The translations under genes were made by a program, and so were the position numbers. Shown here one piece after another: positions 23,853 through 32,199 of a DNA stretch of 37,139 nt. This stretch comes from Lachnospiraceae bacterium (GTDB lineage Bacteria > Bacillota > Clostridia > Lachnospirales > Lachnospiraceae). The notes under the pieces were generated by a model. That model was not told where the DNA came from. It was given only the letters and a program-made list of their open reading frames with translations, and ran no database searches. The number at the start of each line of letters is the position of its first letter. Position 1 is the stretch's first letter. The stretch lies in the NCBI GenBank assembly GCA_017397645.1, contig JAFQIE010000033.1:1-37139 (forward strand), given 5' to 3'.

Positions 23853-24998
23853 TTATTCTTCCGCATCCTCCTCGGCATTGGTACGTACATGAATACCATT
23901 CACTTCCACATCGCCGTTTAATTCGATGACCAGACATCTGCGACCGTTGATGGTGCGGGTTTCTACTAAATCAGTGCGTTCCGGATTCACTTTGATGACT
24001 ACATCCGGGGTTTTCACCTCGAAGGTTTTTACGTTCATTACATTGTTCATCACAAGGTCCGTGTCTTCGCCGGCAACAGCGCGGTAATGGGTGTCGAAAC
24101 GTTCCAGCTTTTCGTTGGAAACGCCACTGTCAGCCAAAATGGTTTTCACCTCATCCTTATCTAAAACCATCAGCTCAGGAATTTCCTTTTGCTGCTGCGT
24201 CATTTCTGTTATTTTTTCGTGGATGTTTTTGACGATTTCGATGTCGCAGTCCTCGCCTAAGGTTTCCTCCACAATGGTTTGGAAAGTCTCTTTTTGCAAA
24301 CCGGCAGAAAGGGGCAGGGGACAGCCCAGAAGACAATCTACAAAGCTCTGTTTCAGATTCTCTGCATCCTTCGTATAGTACAAGGTGCTATGTATGTCGG
24401 CACTCCTGTCATTGAATGCGGGGAAAAGGAATGCCGCATCGGGCAGACTAACTACCCAGTCCCTGGTGCGGTTGTGGAACATGTTCTCCTCGGCGTCATA
24501 GCTTAATCCCGGTTTGGAAAGCTCTACTGGGCATATGCAAGTCAGAATATATTCATAGATTTCATCGGAAGCATCCTCCATCTCCGTGCCGTCAGTGGAT
24601 TTACCGGGCACGTCATATACATCGTGTACCACTAAAATCAGATAATTCCCCACAAACTCATAATCGGAAATAATGTGATTGTAATAGGTTTCCAAAAGGG
24701 CATCGTCCTTTAATTTGCTGTCCCGGAGTGCCAGCAGTAATTCATGGCTTCCACCTTCCAATTCCTGTTCCAGGGGAAACTCCAGTGTAAGCAGATTCTT
24801 GCCGGGAGTACCGGACAGGGATTTGCGGAAGATTTCAAAATACTTAAACATTTCTTCTTCGGGCAATGCCAGGAAAGGCTGTTTGAACTGTGCCTTTATA
24901 TTCTTCTCACCGTCCACATAGCAGCCGCAGATGCGGGTGAAGGAGCAGTTTTTCGGTGTCATTAATTTCTTGATTTCAGAGATTTCCTGTTTTGTCAT
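23853..24998 (-). CDS. DUF4317 family protein
   Basis: 381 residues from ATG 24998, with AAAGGA just upstream; an upstream in-frame start is less likely. The protein starts MTKQEISEIKKLMTPKNCSF with RICGCYVDGEKNIK, characteristic of DUF4317, a family found mainly in Clostridia. The middle (about 150-200) is acidic and the C-terminus ends in EDAEE. No catalytic motif, signal peptide or membrane segment is evident. The family's function is unknown. It may be transcribed from the duplicated divergent promoter region at 25093-25217. Confidence 0.88.
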   Translation of the reverse strand: MTKQEISEIKKLMTPKNCSFTRICGCYVDGEKNIKAQFKQPFLALPEEEMFKYFEIFRKSLSGTPGKNLLTLEFPLEQELEGGSHELLLALRDSKLKDDALLETYYNHIISDYEFVGNYLILVVHDVYDVPGKSTDGTEMEDASDEIYEYILTCICPVELSKPGLSYDAEENMFHNRTRDWVVSLPDAAFLFPAFNDRSADIHSTLYYTKDAENLKQSFVDCLLGCPLPLSAGLQKETFQTIVEETLGEDCDIEIVKNIHEKITEMTQQQKEIPELMVLDKDEVKTILADSGVSNEKLERFDTHYRAVAGEDTDLVMNNVMNVKTFEVKTPDVVIKVNPERTDLVETRTINGRRCLVIELNGDVEVNGIHVRTNAEEDAEE

Positions 24999-25092
24999 AG
25001 GGTTCCTTTCTGATGGAAAAATCCACATCGTCATGTTTCGTCTCGTATCGATTAGTATAACATAAAACGCTATAAGAGAACAACCTTCTCAC

Positions 25093-25217
25093 ACTGTAAT
25101 TCATAAATACCTCAAAATGCTAAAATCCTGTTATTTTAGGATATTATCTCGGATTGTTTCACCTATGATTTTACTATATAATTCAAGTGTAAAAGGGGAT
25201 TTACAAGGATTTCATGG
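25093..25217. repeat. decayed duplicate of the AraC/metallo-hydrolase divergent promoter region
   Basis: Positions 25093-25179 align without gaps to 35882-35968, with about nine mismatches in 87. After a 20-nt deletion relative to the other copy, 25180-25217 aligns to 35989-36026 with about eight mismatches in 38. The left end keeps the AraC start (CAT 25102-25104, then homology stops). On the right the metallo-hydrolase start codon has become ACA. This accounts for about half of the 24999-25336 gap; the rest shows nothing recognisable besides the lipoprotein's ribosome site. Confidence 0.85.
25154..25182 (+). promoter_or_regulatory. promoter candidate for the giant lipoprotein gene
   Basis: TTGTTT (25154-25159), a 17-nt spacer and TATAAT (25177-25182) inside the duplicated segment. 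The -10 is a better match than in the parent copy. Transcription would give about a 150-nt leader before ATG 25337. Confidence 0.6.
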
Positions 25218-25336
25218 TTTGCATGAAGCGCTTTCTGTAGCAAACCAATGGAAGAGGGTAATGTTTATGGATGATATTACCATGAGATGGATTGGGAGAA
25301 ATAAGATAGAATTGAATGAAAAGGAGGAGTTACATT

Positions 25337-28300
25337 ATGAAATGGAATCAGAAAGTAATTAGATTGACTGCGATGTCGTTGAGCTTGCTGCTTATGCTAA
25401 CGGCGTGCCAGGTTCCGGAAGGTGTAGAAGTGCCATCCGGTGTCTCTATTCCTTCTGACTTGTCGGATTTGACATCAGAAGAGTTAGAACAACTGGAATC
25501 CTATTTAGAAGATACGGAAACGTCCGTAGATTCTGAAGACGCAGAAGACAGTGCTGAAGCCGGCGACGAAGGCGGACAGACGGACGCAGACGCGGCCGGC
25601 AGGGAAGACGCTACAGATGCACAGAGTATCACAGATGAGGAGGCAGATGCAGAAGCGGAAAACGGTGATGCAAAGAGTGCAGTTACCCTGCCCTCCGGAC
25701 GTGAGTGGGTGAAATACATACTGGATGTAGCAGAGTATAAAAGAGCCTATAAGGATTTACAGGCAGCATTTGGTGACGACTGGGATGCCTATGTGGATCA
25801 CTATCTGACCACAGGCCTTTACGAGGGCAGAGATCAGGGTAAGCTTTTCGACCCCTGGGCATATGCCGAGGCCTATCCCGATGTGAAAGAAGAATGCGGC
25901 GATGATGCCAATAAAATTATCGAGCATTATGTAACCTTCGGTATCAAAGAAAACAGACCCATCGGTACCACGGAAGGATACGAGGACTTTGCAGATAAGA
26001 CTTCCAGAGAAGCTATGGTGGGTGAGGCTATCGACAGAACTCCCAGTGGAAGATTAGAGGCATTGGTTAAGCATGCTGAAAATGCGTTGCTTTATGGCAG
26101 AAATATTGAAGGCGCGCTGTATCCTCAGTTGCTTGTTGACGGAATTGACCCTGTAACGAAAGAACCTGCCATATGGAATAAATTTACCAGTGATAAGTAT
26201 TATGTTTCTAACCTTTACGGGCAGAGTCTTTTGCTAAAGATGTTGGAAGGTTTGACTTGGATTACCGGAGAAGAGAAGTACAAGGATGCAGCTTACACGC
26301 AGATACAGATGCGTTTTGACGACCCGGAATTGGCGGATGTCAACGGCCTTCCCTATGCAGGTGACCATGTATTGTTCGATGTTTTTGCTGGGAAAAAGTA
26401 TGCTGTCGCTCATGAGACCAAAGATGACCAGTTGCCTGTAGAGTTGTATTACAGAGTGGACCCTGAGGGCTTTGAGAGATTTGTTACGGCATACTGGAAC
26501 GCACATATTTTTGATCCTTCCTGCTTGGTAATGAATCGTCATGGAGAATTCAACAAGCCGATGCAGAATGGTGATTTTTGGAGTTCGGAATATACCAATC
26601 CCTCCCCTTGGATTGAGTCCAGTACGGCTCCCTTCATTGTTACGGCAAATGATATGATTGATTTGGCCGGCTATCTGTCAGTCCAAACCGGCGACCCCAA
26701 GTATATCGCGTGGGGCAACAGACTTTTGGATAAATACATTGCCATCACCAACAAGGAAACGGGATTGACCGGATCTGTGTACGGCATGATGTATAAGACA
26801 TCGACAAATGCCCGCGACAGATTTCTTCAAAACTTCGCAGGTGCAGACTTTGTGGATGCCACCGGCGTGGATTATAAGACGCTGACCGAGGACGACTACG
26901 AGATTTGTGGCGAGACGATGATACTGCAAAAGACTACGCTGAACAGTACTACCGGCTACGGGCCTCAGGCATACATCAATCTCTACAGACTGACGGGCGA
27001 TGAAAAGTACTACGATTTTGTTAAAAACAACTTATTGGGATTTGTTAGATATGTATATGATCCCGTAAGACATGTATATAAAACACCTATGTCCACCAAT
27101 GGAACGGACTTTAACCCCGGTGAGGATAACGGCCCCATACTGGTGGCGCCTAGAGCCGGCTATTATAGACAAGAAGGCTTGAGCTTTGCAGAAAGTGAAA
27201 CACCTGCCGATCTGTCGCTGTGGGGATTAATAGAAACGGTTAACATGCTGAAAGATGAAGACGCTGCTGAGAAAGCAGAACTGTGGGAAGCGGCCCGCAC
27301 ATGGGCAGTCCATGCAGGTCTGGGAGATATCGGTACCGCACCCGGCGAAAATGTGAATGTTAACCTGAATACGCAATCTACAAGTGTCGCCTATACAATG
27401 ACTGTGATTTCCCTTTATAAATATACCGGACATCAGCAGTACTATGATTTAGCGGTAAAAATGGGCGAAAACATTATAAAAGAATATTTTAACGAAGAGA
27501 CAGGATTGTTCACTTCCAATAGCAAGGCACCTTATGTGAAATTCAATTCACAGCAGATGTACGCTGTATTCTGTGTGGAAGCTATGACCAGGGGCTTGTT
27601 GGATCAAATCAACCTTGACTTTGCGGCATCCGGAGTGGAGACGAATCACGATGGTATTGGCTCTGAGGCGACAGAGTCGGATGTATTCTATGGCAGAAGC
27701 AAAGTAAGAATTAAGAAGCTTGACCTGGGAACGGAAGCATACTCTCTGGTTATGGATCAAGTTCCCAATATTGAGATGAATGATATCTACGGACATGAAT
27801 CTGAAAGAGCTATCCGTCAGATGGTGGCGCTTGGTATCATGGATGTGGATGCTAATGGTAACTTTACTCCGGAAGCATCGGTTACCCGTGGTAAGTTTGT
27901 ACAAATGGTGGTGGAATTATTCGGATTTACCGATACATCTGTGCCGGCAGACTTTAGATTTAGTGATGTGGCAGGCAAGTCTTACTATGAGGCTGTTGTT
28001 GCTGCAGAAAATGCAGGAATTATGGATGAGAATATGGGTGCGACTCTTTTTGATGGTGAGAAAATTGTCACCAGAGAAGAGATGGCCTCCATCATTGTGA
28101 AAGCACTGCAGGTGAAAAAGCCTGAAATACCTTGGCATGTTGCAAATGCGTTGTATCGTATTCAGGATGCGGACAGTATTTCGGCATGGGCAAAGGATTA
28201 TGTGGATATCGCCACCAACTATCGTTTGATGATTGATATCACGGAGGATATCTTTAATCCCAAATTAGATGTGAATAACGCTATGGTGGCAGATACATTC

Positions 28301-31300
28301 CAGAACATCTGCAGATACATTGAACTGCCTCAGCTTCAGAAAATATCAGCTACCATCAGCCCTTATAATGCAGACCGCCAGGTGATCACCTGGGAAACCT
28401 CGGATGCTACAGTTCTGGAGATAGATGAACAGGGAAGACTTTATCCTTTGAAGAGTGGTTCTGTGATTGTCACTGCCACGGCGGACAGTGAGATTTCAAA
28501 GATTGAGGTCATTATATCCGAAAAAGAAGGATGGATGATCAAGGAAATCTATGTAGACGGTGAATTATTAGAGAACTTTAATGCAAATACCAGAGCATAT
28601 GAAATGAATTTATATCTGGGTACGACCACGGCACCCGCAGTTACCGCAGTGAGCTATAGCGGAGAGCCGGTGGATGTGAAGTTGCCCGATGAGCTTCCCG
28701 GAAGAGTGGAACTGAATGTACACGGCTATGATGTGAAATATACCATTGACATGGATAATACTTTAGTAAATTATGCGGTCAACGAGAATTTCAACCATAA
28801 GATAAACACGTCACTGACAAATGTTGTCTCCGAGCAGTATAACTGGATAGTCAATGGTACATCGGTGAAATATGACCCGTTCTGGAAGGTGATTCCCAGA
28901 AACTGGGTAAACCCCAATGAAGAAGGATACGGATGTATGTGGTTTCCTTATCGTCATGAGCTTGCCTGCCCTAGTGGTGCGACAGCGAGACTGCGGATAG
29001 GAGAGGAATATGAGTACTTCTTTGGTCCCCAGCAGGACGATATGCTCTTAATTATCGAACTTGAATTTGCCGTAAAGAATATGGCGGATAAGGTAGATGG
29101 TTTTAATATTACCTTCAATGAGCCGACAACTTCGGGAACCAAATCGATAGCGCGTATCAATGTGGTAAATAATGAAATCAAGCGTAGAACCAATTCTACT
29201 AAATTTAATCAGGGAACTATTCAAAAGATAGAGGATGAACGGTTTTATCAAATAAGGCTTGTTGTAGATAAAAAGACCGGCACCTTTGATTACTATTTGG
29301 ATGGCGTATTACTGGAAAAGGATGTTGCACCGTTCCACGCAGCAGTTACCGGTTTTGGAACTATAGGATTCCAAGTTCCACACCAGGCAGAATACTGTAA
29401 CGCTGAAATGTTCTTTGACAATATTAAGGTATATGAGCTGCAAAAGAGCGTGGTGGAAGAAACATTTGACCAGAACCCCGTTCCAACCCACTCACCGGAG
29501 CCGACAGCATCACCAAATCCTGCATGGGTAGAGTTCCCCGTGAACGAAACCTATGACGATTATGAGGTGGGCACTTTGGCCACTGCAACAGCAGAGAATA
29601 AGGGTTATATATGGGATATCGTAGGCGATGTTTATCCCGACCTTGTGAAGGTAGTGGCAAAGAGTACTGTAGACGAAAATGCGTCAAGTACTGATAATTG
29701 TTTGGAAATTCCTTACGACTACGCAGCAGGTGCAGGCACTTATCGGCTTACCCTGGACCAAAACCTAATGTATACATTAGGCGCAGAAGTTTCTGATAAT
29801 AAATCCATCGTGTTCGAAATGGATGTAGCGATAGACGGGGAAGGCACGAAGGAAAATGGATACAGAATTTACTTTAGTGAGAGACGAGGCGGAGGAAGTG
29901 CCTCCGTGGCAAGAATTGCCATTAAGGAAGATTCTGTCGCAAGAATGATTAATTCCAGTGTTGTCAATAAGAAAAAGATGTATCCCATGAGCAAGGGTGA
30001 GTTTGTTCATATGAAGGTGGTAATTAATAAGCAGACCAAACAGTTTACTTATTATGTTAACGGAACTCCTGTCGAAATAGATATAGCTCCTTTTTCATCT
30101 GGTGTTCCTAACTTCGGTACGATTTACTTTACGTCACTTGCAGAAACAACAAACGTAGATAGTAGCTTGTACGTTGACAATATGAAGGTATATGTGGAGG
30201 AGACGCAGCCTAGTCCTACAGAGGAACCCCTACCCACACTGAAACCCACAGCGGCACCTACAACGGCACCTACAGCGGTACCCACCGCGGTTCCCGGTGC
30301 AACTCCGACGGTAGCACCTACAGCAGCCCCTGAAGAAACCGCAGACCCGTATCATGTAAATCTCAATTTTGATGATGTTGCATTAGGAACCAAGATTAGT
30401 AGTTTTACTGCGGGAGATGTGTATTTTTGGAATACTGCCGGACGTGTAGGCAATGGAAAGGTGGTAGCCAAGACAGATGCGGTTGCGGATGCAAGTGCAA
30501 GTGACAAATGCTTGATACTGACCAGTGGCACTTTGCCGGGATATTATGTTCTACGACTTAGTAAACCGATTTATCTTGGGCAAGAGACGTTTAAGGATAG
30601 TAATCTGATTGTTGAGTTAGATGTTGCTATTGTAGGTACAGATACATCCAAGTCACCTATGGCGTGGTTCTATTTTGGTCAAAATGCAACCAATGACTAT
30701 GAAAACCAGCTTACAACGTTCTGCTTAGAGAATCATGATGGAACAGATCGTTGGGTACGTATTGATGATCAAAATACAGATGATGCTACGGCAACCACTA
30801 ACAGATATGTAGGACCCACAGTTGAAAGAGGGAAATTCGCAACATTAAAGCTTGTAGTGAACCGTGGAAATGAAAGTAATTCCTGTAGCTATTATTGGGA
30901 TGGTCAGTTGGTGAAAACCAGCACTTACAATGGCGCACCCTTCAATGAGAGCTCTTTCAACAAGGACAGCAATTGGGGCGGTATAGAATTCAGCGAATTG
31001 AAAATAGGTATACCCACACAGCTGAGCACTTCAGATCCCAAGATATATATCGATAATCTAAAGATATATACGGAAGCGGTTTCGACAGCGATGCCTACAA
31101 CGGAGCCTACCGTAGCACCCTCGGCAGAGCCTACAGCGGCACCCACAGTGGAGCCTACAGCAGAACCTACCGTAGCGCCTTCGGCAGAGCCTACAGCAGA
31201 ACCTACAGCAGAACCTGTGTTGCCACCTGATGAAACACCTACTGCGGAACCTACGATTCCGTCCGGTCCATCTATAGTGAGCGAGAATTATGATTCCAAA

Positions 31301-31978
31301 GGCGGGAAAACGCTGGTAGAAACAGCGACTGACGGATACACATGGACACTATCTAGTGAGACGGAGGAAGCGCTTGTAATCTCAAAGGCTGATGCTATTG
31401 GTGGTGATGCCAGTGATTATTGTGTAAAACTTCCCAGTAGCAACAGTTACGTTCTACGTCTCGCAGAGGCGGTAGCTCTTGAAAACAGCGAGTATAGTGA
31501 GAGTAATTTGGTAGTGGAATTGGATGTAGCTTTTGTAGGAACTACAATGGTTGGTACATCGGCTATATTTGAACTCGCAGACCAGGATGGTTCGAGTCAA
31601 TTTCTTAAGTTTAACGCGGAGAATAAAGCTGTAAGCGGCACCTATGCTGACCGATGGATGCGTGTGCATAGTACCTCTCTGAGTTATGTAGGACCGACCA
31701 TTGATAAGGGCATCTTTGGCACGTTGAAGATGGTAGTTAATCGTGGAGGATCTAGCGCAGATACTAGTTGTAGTTACTACTGGAACGGCCAGTTGGTGGA
31801 AGAAACCATTTATTTCAATAAAACCTCACAGAAATCCAAGGCGGCAGCGAGTAGCTTCAAAAAGTATAATAATGTAAGTGCAGTTGAGTTTGACCGGTTT
31901 ACCATTCAGGTACCTCAACTTGATGATGGTGAAGATGTTGCTGTGTACATCGACAATTTGAAGATATATACAGAATGA
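25337..31978 (+). CDS. giant SLH- and LamG-bearing surface lipoprotein, probable polysaccharide lyase/hydrolase
   Basis: 2,213 residues from ATG 25337 (AAGGAGG nearby). A lipoprotein signal ends in the lipobox LTAC (Cys24), followed by an acidic Ser/Glu/Asp linker to about 120. Residues about 125-215 hold a YKDLQAAFGDDWDAYVDHY / GLYEGRD module. About 225-760 is an alpha/alpha-barrel-like region (SVQTGDPKYIAWGNRLLDKY; YRLTGDEKYYDF; AVHAGLGDIGTAPG) that may be a PL2-like pectate lyase, unsure. Three SLH domains follow (about 811-1000), then a Big-like domain (about 1005-1070) and four LamG-like domains (about 1150-1370, 1400-1620, 1672-1912, 1979-2213). The later ones are separated by Pro/Thr/Ala/Glu linkers. 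Likely exported to bind the wall and plant glycans. The GH105 gene follows. Confidence 0.85.
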   Translation: MKWNQKVIRLTAMSLSLLLMLTACQVPEGVEVPSGVSIPSDLSDLTSEELEQLESYLEDTETSVDSEDAEDSAEAGDEGGQTDADAAGREDATDAQSITDEEADAEAENGDAKSAVTLPSGREWVKYILDVAEYKRAYKDLQAAFGDDWDAYVDHYLTTGLYEGRDQGKLFDPWAYAEAYPDVKEECGDDANKIIEHYVTFGIKENRPIGTTEGYEDFADKTSREAMVGEAIDRTPSGRLEALVKHAENALLYGRNIEGALYPQLLVDGIDPVTKEPAIWNKFTSDKYYVSNLYGQSLLLKMLEGLTWITGEEKYKDAAYTQIQMRFDDPELADVNGLPYAGDHVLFDVFAGKKYAVAHETKDDQLPVELYYRVDPEGFERFVTAYWNAHIFDPSCLVMNRHGEFNKPMQNGDFWSSEYTNPSPWIESSTAPFIVTANDMIDLAGYLSVQTGDPKYIAWGNRLLDKYIAITNKETGLTGSVYGMMYKTSTNARDRFLQNFAGADFVDATGVDYKTLTEDDYEICGETMILQKTTLNSTTGYGPQAYINLYRLTGDEKYYDFVKNNLLGFVRYVYDPVRHVYKTPMSTNGTDFNPGEDNGPILVAPRAGYYRQEGLSFAESETPADLSLWGLIETVNMLKDEDAAEKAELWEAARTWAVHAGLGDIGTAPGENVNVNLNTQSTSVAYTMTVISLYKYTGHQQYYDLAVKMGENIIKEYFNEETGLFTSNSKAPYVKFNSQQMYAVFCVEAMTRGLLDQINLDFAASGVETNHDGIGSEATESDVFYGRSKVRIKKLDLGTEAYSLVMDQVPNIEMNDIYGHESERAIRQMVALGIMDVDANGNFTPEASVTRGKFVQMVVELFGFTDTSVPADFRFSDVAGKSYYEAVVAAENAGIMDENMGATLFDGEKIVTREEMASIIVKALQVKKPEIPWHVANALYRIQDADSISAWAKDYVDIATNYRLMIDITEDIFNPKLDVNNAMVADTFQNICRYIELPQLQKISATISPYNADRQVITWETSDATVLEIDEQGRLYPLKSGSVIVTATADSEISKIEVIISEKEGWMIKEIYVDGELLENFNANTRAYEMNLYLGTTTAPAVTAVSYSGEPVDVKLPDELPGRVELNVHGYDVKYTIDMDNTLVNYAVNENFNHKINTSLTNVVSEQYNWIVNGTSVKYDPFWKVIPRNWVNPNEEGYGCMWFPYRHELACPSGATARLRIGEEYEYFFGPQQDDMLLIIELEFAVKNMADKVDGFNITFNEPTTSGTKSIARINVVNNEIKRRTNSTKFNQGTIQKIEDERFYQIRLVVDKKTGTFDYYLDGVLLEKDVAPFHAAVTGFGTIGFQVPHQAEYCNAEMFFDNIKVYELQKSVVEETFDQNPVPTHSPEPTASPNPAWVEFPVNETYDDYEVGTLATATAENKGYIWDIVGDVYPDLVKVVAKSTVDENASSTDNCLEIPYDYAAGAGTYRLTLDQNLMYTLGAEVSDNKSIVFEMDVAIDGEGTKENGYRIYFSERRGGGSASVARIAIKEDSVARMINSSVVNKKKMYPMSKGEFVHMKVVINKQTKQFTYYVNGTPVEIDIAPFSSGVPNFGTIYFTSLAETTNVDSSLYVDNMKVYVEETQPSPTEEPLPTLKPTAAPTTAPTAVPTAVPGATPTVAPTAAPEETADPYHVNLNFDDVALGTKISSFTAGDVYFWNTAGRVGNGKVVAKTDAVADASASDKCLILTSGTLPGYYVLRLSKPIYLGQETFKDSNLIVELDVAIVGTDTSKSPMAWFYFGQNATNDYENQLTTFCLENHDGTDRWVRIDDQNTDDATATTNRYVGPTVERGKFATLKLVVNRGNESNSCSYYWDGQLVKTSTYNGAPFNESSFNKDSNWGGIEFSELKIGIPTQLSTSDPKIYIDNLKIYTEAVSTAMPTTEPTVAPSAEPTAAPTVEPTAEPTVAPSAEPTAEPTAEPVLPPDETPTAEPTIPSGPSIVSENYDSKGGKTLVETATDGYTWTLSSETEEALVISKADAIGGDASDYCVKLPSSNSYVLRLAEAVALENSEYSESNLVVELDVAFVGTTMVGTSAIFELADQDGSSQFLKFNAENKAVSGTYADRWMRVHSTSLSYVGPTIDKGIFGTLKMVVNRGGSSADTSCSYYWNGQLVEETIYFNKTSQKSKAAASSFKKYNNVSAVEFDRFTIQVPQLDDGEDVAVYIDNLKIYTE

Positions 31979-32075
31979 CCGGTAGTAGAGCCTACGGCGG
32001 CACCTACAGTTCCGTCTGGTCTATCTGTAGTGAGTGAAAACTATGATTCATATGCAGCGAAACGTATCAGTGAAA
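31979..32075 (+). pseudogene. vestige of a fifth linker plus LamG-like repeat after the stop codon
   Basis: Read in the same frame as the lipoprotein, the sequence after the TGA gives PVVEPTAAPTVPSGLSVVSE and then NYDS. This matches the linker and first residues of LamG-like unit 4 (IPSGPSIVSENYDSKGG). The match ends after about 30 codons. The lipoprotein therefore once had a further repeat that was lost by a stop mutation and deletion. Confidence 0.85.
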
Positions 32076-32081
32076 TAAGGA

Positions 32082-32147
32082 AAGAAAGCACCGCCTTTGG
32101 TAGTCTCGAACTGACAGACAAAACTGTACAAGGAAAGGTGCTTTCTT
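32082..32147 (+). terminator. long hairpin, possible terminator or processed structure
   Basis: AAGAAAGCACC (32082-32092) pairs with GGTGCTTTCTT (32137-32147); CCTTT/AAAGG extends it inward and a small ACAG/CTGT hairpin sits in the loop. The trailing tract is weak in U, so it may act only partly as a terminator between the lipoprotein and GH105 genes. Confidence 0.5.
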
Positions 32148-32199
32148 CCATTTGTGAAACAAAAAGATATGCTAATGGCGTTCAAAAGGGAGAGATACT

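Noticed and set aside
24979-25104. 41-codon minus-strand frame beginning MNYS with a GAGG site
   Set aside because: It starts like the AraC protein because it lies in the duplicated segment, but homology ends after four codons and it runs into the DUF4317 start. It is a stub, not a gene.
31976-31978. TGA as a possible read-through or selenocysteine codon in the giant lipoprotein
   Set aside because: The frame beyond it matches only about 30 codons of a repeat and then unrelated sequence; no SECIS-like hairpin is evident. A truncating mutation explains it better.
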